The notes: generated from the letters alone by a model not told the origin. Shown: positions 13,621 to 25,000, numbered from the stretch's first letter. The stretch: DNA of 64,000 nucleotides from Dioscorea cayenensis subsp. rotundata (GCF_009730915.1 NC_052476.1:21061257-21125256), one strand, 5' to 3'. Translations and numbers: made by a program.

Positions 13621-13641
13621 ATGCCCCCATCTTTGCAAATT

Positions 13642-13651
13642 ATAAATACCA
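13642..13651 (+). promoter_or_regulatory. Probable TATA box of the bZIP gene
   Basis: The phrase ttataaatac lies about 300 bases upstream of the sucrose-control uORF start and about 480 bases upstream of the main ATG. A start ~30 bases downstream would give an unspliced leader of roughly 450 nt, the length usual for group S1 bZIP messages. Position and match to TATAAATA are the only evidence. Confidence 0.5.
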
Positions 13652-13879
13652 CCATGTTTCTGCTTCCATTCTTCCTTATTTATAGTAAAAATCAAAACTT
13701 TTTGGAGTTTGGTTTTGATTTCTGACAGCCTATTTTTCTCTCCAGATTATGCAGATCTAAAGCAATTCCGTGTTCCAAAATCTAATCTTTCTGGCATCAT
13801 CATCCTTAGAATTCCAGTTTTTCTCAGACAAAAAAAGTTCAAAGGTCTTATCTTTAGATATCTGTCCTCGTCATTCTGC

Positions 13880-13951
13880 ATGCATTTCTGTTCATCTAAT
13901 CAAATGGTCTCTTCTAAATCTGCATTTAAAACCAAACCATATCTTATATGA
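13880..13951 (+). other. Short uORF overlapping the start of the sucrose-control uORF
   Basis: An ATG at 13880 opens a 23-codon frame whose TGA (13949-13951) overlaps the ATG of the next uORF in an ATGA arrangement. Overlapping uORFs are known in the leaders of Arabidopsis bZIP11-type messages. The peptide itself is not recognisably conserved, so any role would lie in steering ribosomes to or past the next uORF. Confidence 0.5.
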
Positions 13952-14034
13952 ATCACAATATTCCTCTTTGCTTCATTTCCTGTCTCCAGTCCTTCTCAGT
14001 GGTGTTCCTTTACTGGTTTTATGTCTTCTCATGA
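13948..14034 (+). CDS. Sucrose-control peptide uORF (SC-uORF) of the bZIP mRNA
   Basis: This 28-codon frame ends QSFSVVFLYWFYVFS and a TGA stop, which matches the C-terminal core of the sucrose-control peptide of group S1 bZIPs (bZIP11/ATB2 type). In Arabidopsis the nascent peptide stalls ribosomes when sucrose is high and so shuts off the downstream bZIP. The conserved core is complete, including the tyrosine/tryptophan-rich end at the stop codon. The N-terminal half is short and not conserved, as is usual. The stop lies 86 bases before the main ATG. Sucrose-induced repression of this gene is therefore strongly expected, though inferred. Confidence 0.93.
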   Translation: MNHNIPLCFISCLQSFSVVFLYWFYVFS

Positions 14035-14120
14035 ACTAAACCCATCCTGTTAATCCATTAAATACAAACTCATCATTCATTCATTCATTGGTTCATTTAT
14101 TCATTGTTGAAGTTCTTGAA

Positions 14121-14543
14121 ATGGCATCAAAGCAAGCAGCTCAATCTTCATGCTCTGAAGAGGATCAGAGGAAGCGAAAGAGGATGATATCAAATAGGGA
14201 GTCGGCGAGGAGGTCTAGAATGCGAAAGCAGCAGCACATGGATGATCTTACAAATCAGGTTGCAGAATTGAAGAATGAGAACAGTCAGATAATTGCACAG
14301 GTCAATTTGATTGCAGAGCAATACCTTAACAGTGACTTGGAGAATGCTGTTTTGAGAACTCAGGTGATAGAGTTGACGGAGAGGCTTCGATCATTGAGCT
14401 CAGTTCTTCGGTTTGTGGAAGAATTCAGTGGCACACCCATGTATATACCGGAGATACCAGATCCGCTCCTGCAGCCATGGAAGCTCCCCCAACCTGTGCA
14501 GCCGATCATAGCATCTGCTAAGATGTTTCAATGTAAATTTTGA
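14121..14543 (+). CDS. Group S1 bZIP transcription factor (bZIP11/bZIP44/bZIP53 type)
   Basis: An intronless 140-residue protein, the usual size and structure of group S1 bZIPs. The basic region lies at about residues 15-38 (KRMISNRESARRSRMRKQQH, with the N-x7-R DNA contacts), followed by a leucine zipper with heptads in DLTNQVAELKNENSQI and further leucines to about residue 90. The C-terminal half is short and proline-rich. Group S1 members form heterodimers with group C bZIPs and bind ACGT elements in genes of amino acid and sugar metabolism under low-energy signalling. The start at 14121 is chosen because MASKQAAQSS begins like its relatives; the upstream in-frame stretch begins without an ATG. 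The SC-uORF confirms the subgroup; which paralogue it is cannot be told. Confidence 0.93.
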   Translation: MASKQAAQSSCSEEDQRKRKRMISNRESARRSRMRKQQHMDDLTNQVAELKNENSQIIAQVNLIAEQYLNSDLENAVLRTQVIELTERLRSLSSVLRFVEEFSGTPMYIPEIPDPLLQPWKLPQPVQPIIASAKMFQCKF

Positions 14544-14757
14544 GATCTTCGAGCTACTACATTTAGTGGCTCAAGGCTGAATCCATAAGATATTGTTATT
14601 CTTTGCACTCCTTATTGTAGTGCTGATGTTGGTGGCTTTCATTGTCGACAAATTCCCGTTTGTTTTGATTAATCAAACATTGATATTTCTTCAAGTTTTT
14701 CTAGAGCATTGATATTATCGACAAAGGTGCTGTATAAGTGTTTATATACACTACAAA

Positions 14758-16485
14758 TCACTGAACATTGGCAACAACAAGCTGCTTGGTCAGTTCATCT
14801 AACAAAGAATATATGTCTCTGCTCTGAGGGTGGGACAAATCCCCGGAAGCAAACATATAAGCAACTCCATCTAATTCTATGGAACTCCATCCTGGTGTTT
14901 TCAAAACTCTCTTCTCCTTCATCTCTTTCCTCAACCTCGCGACATCTTCCCATCGATTATCAACAGCATATACATTGGATAGAAGCACATAATTCCCATC
15001 ATCCATTGGCTCCATTTCTAACAACATCTTCCCTACTCGCTCTCCTAGTTCAGCACATCCATGGACCCTGCAAGCTCCCAACAAAGCTCGCCACACATTA
15101 CCATTGGCTTTCATCGGCATGACCTCAATGACTCTTTTCGCCTCCTCAAACAAGCCTGCACGGCCGAGAAGATCCACCAAACATCCATAGTGTTGCACAC
15201 AAGGTTTGATCTTGTAATCCTCGGCCATACTGTGAAATATTTGCAGCCCATCTTTGACAAGCCCCGAGTGGCTGCAAGCTGATAGAACACATATGAAGGT
15301 GATTTCATTAGGCCTAATTCCAGAACTTAACATCTCCGAGAATAATACGACAGCTTCAAGACCTAGAGAATGCATCGCAAGTCCACCAAGCATTGCATTC
15401 CAGACAAACACCTTTCTTTTCTTGAATCCCCGAAAAACTTTGCGTGCTAAATCTAATCTCCCACATTTCGCATACATATCGACAAGAGCTGTGCAGAGAT
15501 GTGCATCAACTTGAATGTCATGTTTGTCGATAAACGCATGTATCCAACAACCTTGATCAAGAGCACCTAATCCAGCACAAGCCGACAGCAACGTCGTCAA
15601 TGTTATCTTATCAATCTCGATATCCAAAACCTGCATCTCTTTGAAAAGATCCAATGCCTCCTTGTAACACCCTGATCTCCAAAACCCCTTAATCATCACA
15701 CTCCAAGAAACCATGTTCTTTTCTGGCATTTCATCAAACAAACAGCAAGCTTCATCTAACATCCCCTCATTCACGTAACCCAAAAGCATTGTCGTCCATG
15801 AAACCGTATCCCTTTCAGGCATTTCCTCGAATACCTTGCGTGCATTCTCGATCTCTCCAGACTTCACATACCCATCAAGCAAACAGTTCCAAGAAACAAT
15901 GCATGGATCCTTCATTCCATCAAGAATCCTCCTCACCTTCCGCACATCCTCACCGATATTCAAATAGAAATCCATCAATGAATTCCAAGACTCAGAACTA
16001 ACACCATCTGAGCTTTTCACCAAACGAGCATGAACTTGCTTGCCTTCAAAAACCAACATGGCTTTAGAGCAAGCATTGCAAACAAAAGTATAAGTATAGC
16101 GATCCGGTTCAGCAACGCCATGGAGAAGCATGTCACAGAAGAGTAAAAAAGCGGTTTTTGGATCGCCATTGATGGAGTAGGACTTGATCAATGAATTGTA
16201 GAAGAAGGGGGTTCTAGGGCAATGAGTGGAATGGAAGAGCTGATGAGCATACCTGAGAGAATCGGGGTGGTCAGAGAGACAAGCGAAGGCGAGGAAAAGC
16301 CGAGAGAAGGCTCGGTGGTCATGGATCAACTGGGTTCGGACGAGGAGGGAGTGGATCTGGGAGAGCTCTTGGTGGGTTCTGGAGAGGTGGAGAAGAGAGA
16401 TGGAGTGATGAGGCTTCGAGTGGCGCCATTGTTGAGGTTTTGTAGAGCTTGAGATCGTACTAAGAGAAGATGAAAAGAGAAGCAT
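14758..16485 (-). CDS. PLS-class pentatricopeptide repeat protein with E-type tail
   Basis: A single-exon 575-residue protein from the ATG at 16485; the open frame extends 10 codons further but without an ATG. Tandem PPR motifs of P, L and S types run from about residue 80 to 490 (for example VVSWNCLLDGYVKSGEIENA, DTVSWTTMLLGYVNEGMLDE, HLCTALVDMYAKCGRLDLA). The tail (NVWRALLGACRVHG, then GWSSIELDGVAYMFASGD, SHPQSRDIYSLLDEL) is an E/E+ extension without a DYW deaminase domain. Such proteins bind single-stranded organellar RNA and usually direct C-to-U editing with a partner deaminase in mitochondria or plastids. The serine-rich N terminus fits an organelle-targeting peptide. The gene is tail to tail with the bZIP gene (stops 214 bases apart). 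Its RNA target cannot be predicted from reading alone. Confidence 0.92.
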   Translation of the reverse strand: MLLFSSSLSTISSSTKPQQWRHSKPHHSISLLHLSRTHQELSQIHSLLVRTQLIHDHRAFSRLFLAFACLSDHPDSLRYAHQLFHSTHCPRTPFFYNSLIKSYSINGDPKTAFLLFCDMLLHGVAEPDRYTYTFVCNACSKAMLVFEGKQVHARLVKSSDGVSSESWNSLMDFYLNIGEDVRKVRRILDGMKDPCIVSWNCLLDGYVKSGEIENARKVFEEMPERDTVSWTTMLLGYVNEGMLDEACCLFDEMPEKNMVSWSVMIKGFWRSGCYKEALDLFKEMQVLDIEIDKITLTTLLSACAGLGALDQGCWIHAFIDKHDIQVDAHLCTALVDMYAKCGRLDLARKVFRGFKKRKVFVWNAMLGGLAMHSLGLEAVVLFSEMLSSGIRPNEITFICVLSACSHSGLVKDGLQIFHSMAEDYKIKPCVQHYGCLVDLLGRAGLFEEAKRVIEVMPMKANGNVWRALLGACRVHGCAELGERVGKMLLEMEPMDDGNYVLLSNVYAVDNRWEDVARLRKEMKEKRVLKTPGWSSIELDGVAYMFASGDLSHPQSRDIYSLLDELTKQLVVANVQ

Positions 16486-16517
16486 CGCAACAAATAAAAT
16501 AATCCGTTTGAACAACG

Positions 16518-16552
<35 letters not shown>

Positions 16553-17590
16553 TTATATATATTTTTTTATATAAATAGGGTTAACGCAACTGTGGACGTT
16601 GGTAGAACGCTTGCAGTTGAGAACAGTGCTAATTAAAGTGCTACTTGTAAAACATAATTAGAAATTAGTTGAATTAATTAATTTAAGTTTTGTTTTTAAA
16701 ATAGTTGTCATAGGTGTAGTACAAATAAAGTTGGATAATTCAGATTTTTTTTAAGATACTTTACTGAAATTGATTGAGTACTACTGTTTACTACACAGTG
16801 CATAACCATTGAATTGAAATTCAACGATCTACATCAATTTTCATATATATATACATATATGTGTTTAAATAGCCCGTAGTACGAAATCAAATTTTTTATG
16901 CCAAATACTAGATAATGTTATGCAAATATATTATAAAAATATTATATAAATATTATATTAATATTGTTCATCTACTATTTACAGAATCATGTACACTCTT
17001 TCAAGGTTTTCGAATTTATTATTATAGGATTTGTAAAGCTTGAGATCATATTAAAAGAAGAAAAGACAAACATGGCAACTGAGAATCGGTTTGAGCAACA
17101 GTATAGATTATATATATATATATATATAGGCTTTGCGTCAACTCTGCAGTACTATGCATAACCATTAGATACAACAACGTTCATATATATATATATATTA
17201 TTTATTTTAAATAGCCCGTGGAATTTTTTGTGGTTATTAAAAAATTACTTTCACGAACACTTGAAAGGCTAGTCACTTTAAAAAAACTTAGTGGAAATCA
17301 CTGTAATTTTAAAAAACTTAGTGAAGATCACTGTAATCGGTGGATGAATAATACAAAAATCAAATTTCTTATTATTGTAAAATATTATATTAATACTGTT
17401 CATCTACTCGATTCATACAAAATCCCATGAATGAATAATACAAAAAAATCAAATTTCTTATTGTAAAATATTATATTAATACTGTCCATCTACTCGATTC
17501 ATACAAAATCCTATGTGAAAAAAGTCATTCTACACTCTTTCAGAGTTTTTGGTTTTACTATTGTGAGATTATAGTTATATATATCATCTT
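16435..17590. repeat. Degraded duplications of the PPR gene 5' flank plus a ~87-bp tandem repeat
   Basis: Segment 17028-17220 repeats, in the same order and orientation, words from the PPR start region and its upstream flank: a gtaaagcttgagatca phrase (versus gtagagcttgagatcg at 16441), cggtttgagcaacagt (versus ccgtttgaacaacggt), a TA run, then gcgtcaactctgcag (versus gcaactgtgg), gcataaccatt and aaatagcccgtg. A partial third copy (acactctttcagagtttttgg) lies at about 17535. At 17344 and 17431 a unit beginning atgaataatacaaaa is repeated in tandem (~87 bp). TA microsatellites sit at about 16523-16550, 17110-17127 and 17183-17196. No intact gene lies here. Confidence 0.7.
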
Positions 17591-17939
17591 GAGGATCCTA
17601 ATTTCCCAACGTGCTAGCCCGTCCACATATCATATTCATGTGCAAATATATATCTTGAATACAATCAATTAAACTTTTAAATCTTTCAATATGAAAAAGA
17701 AGAGAAGAAATTTAAAACAGCATTACAAAAAAAAAAACATTTTGAATAGAAAGTTTCTCAAAAACAAGAAGAGAAGTTCAACATGGACTTCTCAGTGAAA
17801 CAAGAGAGAGAGTAACATGCTCTTTATACAAAGTCCACACTAACTAGATTTATTCCAGGAAGCAACAACAAGAGGGGAAACTAGAATCAAAGTAGGTTCT
17901 TGACCAACTTATCATATAGAAAATAATGTGGAAATCTTT

Positions 17940-18122
17940 TTACTCCTCAGCCGCGACGACACTGATCTGGCCCTTCTCCAGCATGTCGTAGAAGGCCCGG
18001 GTTTTCCTCTGCTCATTCCAGTGATGCATCTTCCAGAGACCGCCGGCGAACAGGCCAAGAGTTAAGCCGATGCAGATCTCCTTCACCACACTTGGTCCCT
18101 TCAAGACGACATGTGCAGCCAT
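17940..18122 (-). CDS. COX5C: Cytochrome c oxidase subunit 5C
   Basis: A 60-residue protein in one coding exon. It matches plant COX5C (about 63-64 residues) almost throughout: LKGPSVVKEICIGLTLGLFA, GGLWKMHHWNEQRKTRAFYD, then MLEKGQISVVAAEE. The single transmembrane segment is about residues 13-30, and the protein is a small nuclear-encoded subunit of complex IV in the mitochondrial inner membrane. I chose MAAHVV at 18122 because an acceptor (ttttag at 18147-18142) lies just upstream, so the 18 in-frame codons before it are intron and untranslated sequence. The single coding exon behind a large leader intron is the known COX5C structure, and in Arabidopsis and sunflower that intron boosts expression. 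Confidence 0.95.
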   Translation of the reverse strand: MAAHVVLKGPSVVKEICIGLTLGLFAGGLWKMHHWNEQRKTRAFYDMLEKGQISVVAAEE

Positions 18123-18141
18123 TGAGTTCTTTCTCTTAAAC

Positions 18142-20786
18142 CTAAAATTAGATGAATCAATCGACATTCCAGCCATTGATCGGGTTAGAACAAATAAAGC
18201 TAGTGAAGCAACACATAATTAAAAATTTCTGGTCTGATATTAAGATGAGGAATATATAAGTTTAATAAGCAAACCAAATTAATATCTGCATAGATAATTC
18301 CTAAATCAGAAAGAGTTCAGTATGGTAAATCACACTGAAACAAACCAGTGTGCAAGACTTCACTAAAACAAGGTAAGCAAATGACTAATTAACACAGTAG
18401 TAACATAACACTATCGGAGATGAGATTGCTTCCTCAAGTTTGAGCCCAAAACAATGGATTCTAAATGTGTAGCCACACTGGAGTGACAAAACCAAACTCT
18501 TAAACTAGTTCAGTATAACACCCATTTAACATAAGGCAGGTAGAGAACTCTATATAACATGGGAATATTTCTTTATCTGACGACCAAGACCCAAAACAAC
18601 AGGTTTGTAAACCATTGAATCCACACATGAAACAGAAAATTACAGTCTGTGTTAAAAATTTAAGATAAGGGGCAGATGACTACTACTCTGAAAGCCTTTC
18701 ACTATTTATAGCTTATTATTTATAATGATCGAAATGGAACAAAAACAACTAAAGTGAAATCTGCTCCAACTCAGAGAAACAACAACTCTATCAATAAGTA
18801 TGTATATCAATGCTATTTATTTCTTCCAATTTAGCTCATGTAAGGACTAACATCTAAAACATATTACCAGAATTCTGAATTGAGGCTATTTTCTAAGTGC
18901 GCAAACACATAACTGCACATAAAAGGCTTATATATAAGAAAGAAGACTAAAGAGAGGCCAGAGAAATTCCGAAAATTGTATCTAAACTATTTCTCCAAGT
19001 ACTGATAAAACATATCGGATTAACTTCTAATTGCTCAACAAACCTATGAAAAATTTTAATTAAATTAAACAACCAGTCCATTTACTTAGAACATATAACA
19101 TCTCAATTCATATAAACAGGCTCATATTTAATGAGCAAGCAGGGCCACAAGGCTCCATCTAGCAGGAGGTACAGGGATAATATACATGAACGTATAACAG
19201 CCATGCCCCTCAACAAAATGAGAAATGGAAATAATAATATCAACATAGAACCAAGTTATTCTTTGAATAAATAATTCCACAATCAACAGGAGTTCAAGGT
19301 CATTGCTATGGAAACAAAGGCAATATCGTTCTTTATGAAAAACCAGTGCAAAAGACTCCACTAACATGAGGTAAGCAGGAAACAGAATACTTGGTTGTGA
19401 ATGTATAACCTCAAAACCTTGATAAAACCCATGTCATACAAGCTCGCATATATCATCCATAATTAATAGAGACATGGAATAAGATGTAATTTCCACTGGT
19501 CAAGTCAACACAAAAGAAATGTTGAAATATTTGATGCAGAAATAAATAGTGTAGCGCCATGCTCGTATAGTCCACAAAACTGAATATAAAAGTAGACTAT
19601 GAATAATATGGCGCCCTATAGATACATCAGAACGACACCAATATCCCAGTTAAAAAAATAACCAGAATGATTAAAGGAAATAACAAAATCAACATAGAAC
19701 CAAGTTACTCTCTGAATAAATGATTCCACAATCAGGAGTTCAACAATGGCACTGCTGTGAAAAAAGAAAATATGTTTCTTAATGAAAAACCAGCGCAAAC
19801 AACTCCACTAACATGAGGCAAGCAGAGAACACAATACTAGGTTGTGAATGTGTAATGTCAAAGACATGATAGAATGCATGTCATAGTAATTTGCATACAT
19901 CATCCATAAGGTATAGGATGAGATGTAATTTCCACTGGTCAAGTCAACAAAGAAAAAGCTGAAAGATTTGATGCAGAAATAATTAATGTAGCGCCATGCT
20001 CGTATAGTCTACAAAACTGAATATAAATGTAGGCTATGAATAATATGGCGCCATATCAGAACAACATCAAAATCCCTGTTAAAGAAATAACCAACGCTTC
20101 TATGAGAGACTATTTGATTGAATGAGAACTTATGAAGAAAATCATTGTGAGCCCTGAGGTGAACAAGGTAGACAGACTCTTGCATGAAACAAGAAAAAGG
20201 GCATTGCAGCAAAACAAAGCAAAAATCTAAAGATCAATCCAATGCACAAGAACCATGCTAATGAGGTAAGTGGACTGTTTCTTTATCCAAGACCCAGAAC
20301 ACTGGATTGTAAATGAGTAATCTTTTGGCAAACAAAACCCCACACTCAAAACAATCCACAAATACCATCCATGATAAATACAGAAGCAATTGCATTGCTG
20401 CCCGGATACAACATGCTTTAATGAGAAATTCTTTGAGAAATATAATTAAAAATAAGATATCAGTATAAAAATACACAGATTCTAACAACCGTGCTTTCGA
20501 TTTAAAACAAATAAAATCAACAAAATTTCTTATTTTTTCAATACTAAGAAAAAAGGGGAATCGAGCTATGAAATTGACAACAACTAGTGACTAAATTCAT
20601 GAAAGAATGACCTCCTTCAGATCTACAAAACTATGAAACCAATCGAAACCCTAAAACATAAAATGAGGATCGAAATGAAACACTGAAATGGATTACTCGC
20701 AAACATCTATATATCAATCGATCACAAAGAAGAAGAAAAACTTATTAGAGGAAATTGGTGAAGAATTAAGGAGAAAAAGATCAAAC
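18142..20786 (-). other. Leader (5' UTR) intron of COX5C, ~2.65 kb
   Basis: On the minus strand a noncoding exon upstream of 20787 ends ccaaatccaag|gtttgatc. The acceptor at 18143-18142 (ttttag) leaves a short leader, gtttaagagaaagaactca, before the ATG. The CT/GA-rich tract at 20820-20850 fits a 5' untranslated exon. The intron is unusually long for COX5C leader introns as I remember them, and internal tandem duplication (next entry) explains part of the size. Confidence 0.75.
19130..20330. repeat. Tandem ~440-bp duplications inside the COX5C leader intron
   Basis: Words recur in order at near-constant spacing. The word gtagcgccatgctcgtatag occurs at 19551 and 19988 (437 apart), followed both times by ctgaatataaa and tatgaataatatggcgcc. 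An aaccag-c/g-gcaaa phrase plus actccactaacatgaggtaag sits at 19341 and 19788 (447 apart), followed by a shared ggttgtgaatgt. A weaker version lies near 20240-20330 and another near 18346. At least two clear and two degraded copies are present. They are noncoding. Confidence 0.8.
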
Positions 20787-20859
20787 CTTGGATTTGGAAC
20801 ACGAGATCACGGCGGCTTCTCCCTCTCTTTCCTTTTCTTTCTTTCTCGATGAATCCTTG

Positions 20860-22041
20860 GTCATATAGCTACGCTATTTACAAAGCACCCCCCATGATTC
20901 ACCAAAATTCTTATTTCGAATTTGTTAAAAGTTAAAAAAAGAATATAAATAAAAACCAGGGATGTTTCTGTAATGTATTCTTTTCGTTGCCCGTCTGTCC
21001 TAATTTTTCAATTATTTTTCCAATATTTCCTGTAACCTTAATTTTTGCTTTTATTCTTTTTTTTTCGTTTTAGAGGGAAAAAATAAAAATAATTAATTAA
21101 TGATTTTTTAAAGAAGAAAATGACTAGAGAGCTTTTTTTTTAAAAAAAAAATTTAACACTGAATGATATATATTGAGTAAAAAATTATTATAAGTTATTA
21201 ATATCAGTATAATTAATATATTAGTATTACTAATTTTATTATTGCTATTAATAACATTACCGTTTTAATAGTTATAAATCTTTTTATTATTTATAAACCT
21301 AATTATTATATATATTTGCATTATAAATATTCTTTTAATAATAATAATAATAATAATAATAATCTATACATATTATATCCGAGAGCATTTCAAGGAACAA
21401 TTTTAATTTTTAATAACATTTAAGTTTTTATTTATATTACTTATAATATTAGTAATTAAAAAACAATAATTGCACCTAATTATTTGATGTAATAAATGTC
21501 CATAAGACCTTTGAAATCCAAAATATAAAATAATTTTTATGGTAATAGTTGTTTAATTATATTATTTTATATATGATATTGCCTCAAAACTTCTCACTAA
21601 ATTTTATTATTATTATTATTATTATAATAAAAAACACAATAATATGATTGAAACAAAACTGTATTCACTGCATTATTAAACTCAAATATACAATAATTTA
21701 TATTTTGGTTGTAGTTGATGAAAAACATAAAAATCATCTCTTAGCTCCTAATTCACATTATACTACTCTCACCTCATCACTCACCCACCTCACGAGTAGT
21801 TTATTTCTGAAAAAAAAATAAATAAATAAGATCTAACCATTTTTATAATTTAAAGAAGATTTAAAAGACTTAATCCACACCCTTAATAATCCATTCAAAC
21901 AACCATCTCCACCCTTACAAGTTACAAGATCAAAAACAAGAAAACAAAAATATAACAATGATTTTCAGAGAACAAAAATCAGTCAACAAAATAGAGGAAA
22001 AATCGTTACAAGAAGAACATAAAAAGATTCAGATTTCTTTC
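20860..22041. other. AT-rich spacer between COX5C and the RPAP3-like gene
   Basis: The part just right of 20860 should contain the COX5C promoter. The remainder is almost pure A/T with small ATA/AAT microsatellites (about 21336-21363 and 21607-21625) and no coding signal or clear mobile element. Confidence 0.6.
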
Positions 22042-25000
22042 TTAGGACCAATTGGAGCCTTGCAAACATGTTTGATATTTTCCATAGCAGTACATGGGTC
22101 TTAGCTTGTTCACTGCCTCCAAATGTTCTGCTTTTATATCTTTGCTGGAGAACACTTCATTCCAGATCTTGTTTATCACTATTAGAACCAACAAAAAAAA
22201 TAATTCAGTATGAACAATTCTTCTTGGTTAAATATAAGTCTTATCGAAAATTTACAGCTTATGCTTGCAAACAGCAAAGAGAAAACCTTCAGTTAGAGAG
22301 TAATGAAGTGTAGTGTAAGATGGGATATCACCGGAAACCCGGACTTTATGGAGGCATTGATAATGTAATCAATAGAATGTTTTGCTAAGAAAGAAATTTA
22401 TATGGGGTGAGAAATAAAACTATTTTCGCATCTTAATATGGATCTTCATCGAGAGCAGGCAAAATGAAGAACAATATGAGGACAGGATTGTTTATGTACT
22501 AACCTGAATGATCCATAGCAGAAAGACTTAAGACTATCATGTCAAATCGTGGAACTTTCACCAAATTGTTCAAAATCCTAACGGCCAATTCAGTGTCCTC
22601 CCTGATAAGGATTAAGAAGCAGTTGGCTATATAAGAATCTTGATAAGAAAAAAAAAAAATTAGAACTCAGACAAAATCTAATTCAAAGTTAAAAAGAATT
22701 ACTTGAAAAATGAGGCAGTGCACTTGATGATGTCAATCAACATGGCAGTAGAAAGAGCACTTTTGAAAATTTGAGTCAGTGTCTCAGGTTGTATTGTCTG
22801 AAGAAAAACATGGAGCAATTCAGTAAAGAACAGGCTAATTTTTGTACTGCATAAGACTTTGTATTAGAACTTAATGATCACGAGAAACCTTTAACAGTTG
22901 AGTTTGCAGTGAAGGGTTATCAGAGAGTGCTCTCCAAGAAACCTCAAACTGGTAAGCAGATTTTGGGGCAGTGATATTTTTGGCGGCAGAGACCTTTACC
23001 CGAGATGCAGCAAGAGATGCCAGTTCATGCACTGATGTTTCCATCTCTTGTTTGTTGTTTACAGAACCATTTATCTGTTTGCCAATTCAAATTGAAATGT
23101 TGAAGAATTGGAAAAGATGGACAAAAATGAACACACTTTTGTAAAGGATGCTAAACCACCTTCTTACTTACTCAAGATTGCTGGTTTAACTATCTTTCCC
23201 CTTAAATAAATCATACCATCTTACTGACAGAAATCATTAAGAACTTATGATCAATTTAAAGTTTCAGATTACAAAAGGATTTGTTTCTTACAGGGGTACT
23301 TTCACCAGTGGAACTAGGCAGTGCACCTCCACGTGATCCATTCACCAACCGTACGCTACTTATTTCCTTGATAGGAACTGAAGAACTGCTTATCTTTTCA
23401 TTATTTTCCTGCAACATAGCAATAATTTGAAAGGGTGTACCAACAATAACAATAAAGAGATAAGAATAAAAAAGTCTCAATAATCTCCATCCTTTACCAA
23501 TTGATATATTCATAGTAATAAATAAAAAATAGAGATTCCATCCTGGTGTAAACAGAGGCCACAGCAAAATAAACATTTGATGGACTTTGATGGTTCTCAG
23601 CTTCTAGGAAAGGCAAAACACACCACAAACTACCCACATTAATCCCCTAAGAAGGGAAAGTTGGATCAAAATGAACCAAACATCTAGGAGAAATTGATTT
23701 CATTTGGTTATGCATGCTGTTTAAACAGTATTCTACACAAAAAAGAGTCAACCATTGTGAACTGAAACAAACAAAAGATGGCGTTGTCAAAAAATTTTTA
23801 TCAATACCACATCGCCAATTTTAATCCCAGCTGTCATCTTCTGTTGAGTGCTAGATGAGACAGACGAAACATGAGGGTCTTTTGTTTCCATATCTTGTTC
23901 GCCCACTATCTGAACTACTGGAACAGATGCCTTTGATGCTCCAGAAGATTTTTTGACAATTTCCTGGATTAGGTGCCCATATAAGTGAAAGTGTGTATAT
24001 GCAATAATAGTTTACAAAGAAATCTTCATAAACAGTGAGGATGATAGAAAATTCATTGGCCTGAGTAATGGCCTCCTATTTGGCCACTACAAGTGCCAAC
24101 CTCTTGAAAAGCCTTAGCATAACTAGCAATAGAGGGAAAGAATAATAAACAAAAAAAAGTGATTGAAATGACAACTTATTAGGACAAGAATGCTCACCTT
24201 CTCAAGCAAAGATTTTGTCTCCATGTGCTGCTTTTTAAGCTCTTGATTATTAGGCTCAAGCCTCATGGCAAACTCGGCATCTTGAAACAGTAGTTACAGT
24301 CATTACTCATAATTTCAGAAGAAGATAGCTAGATAAAGATGCACAAATCCCAGATGGCAAATTATGCAAAAGAAAAAAGTTGTGTCATACCCTGCAGGGA
24401 AGATTTGAGTTTTCCAAGTTCTCTCCTAGCTGTAGCTCGGCGTGAATATGCTTTGACATAACGGTCATCTAAATTCAAGGCCTCCGTACAGTCATTCTCA
24501 GCGTCTTCATATCTAGAGAAATCATTCAAAAGCAATAAGAAAGTACATATCGGAAGGTTTAACAGATCATTGTCATGATGGTTATAAATATTCAAGGATG
24601 AGAACTCTGGAAACACACAAGTTAACTATTGTGATACCAGAAAAAGAAGAGAGTTTGATGCTATTATTCCACAATTACTAGTAAATCAATTTAAGACAAA
24701 AAAAAAACCTGCCTTTTGACTTTAAGATATGACATTGCTCGATTTGCAAAAGCAACTGATGTGGGACGTAAAGCAATGCTTCTAGAGTAGCAATCAATTG
24801 CTTCATTAAATTTTCTCTGCTTAAAATACTCATTACCCTGTGGACAAAAATACGACAAACAGTTCATTTCAGTACTAAAAACATACCGCAAAAAAATATA
24901 GAGAGAGAGCAACGAGAGGATTCTATTTCCTACCAGCTCCTTTTCCGAAGTTGCATCTGGTGGCTTATCCTCGTCAACGAAGCTACTAGACACACTGCTG

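Noticed and set aside
13770-14039. 89-codon frame over the bZIP leader
   Set aside because: It has no early ATG and overlaps the conserved SC-uORF in a different frame. Only the SC frame shows the known peptide.
14709-15514. Plus-strand open frames of 73-137 codons
   Set aside because: They are complements of the intact PPR coding sequence and show no motif.
16486-16515. N-terminal extension of the PPR protein
   Set aside because: The frame is open but starts at TTG, not ATG. The ATG at 16485 is used instead.
18123-18176. 18-codon upstream extension of COX5C
   Set aside because: An acceptor and untranslated leader lie in this stretch, and other plant COX5C proteins start at the position chosen.
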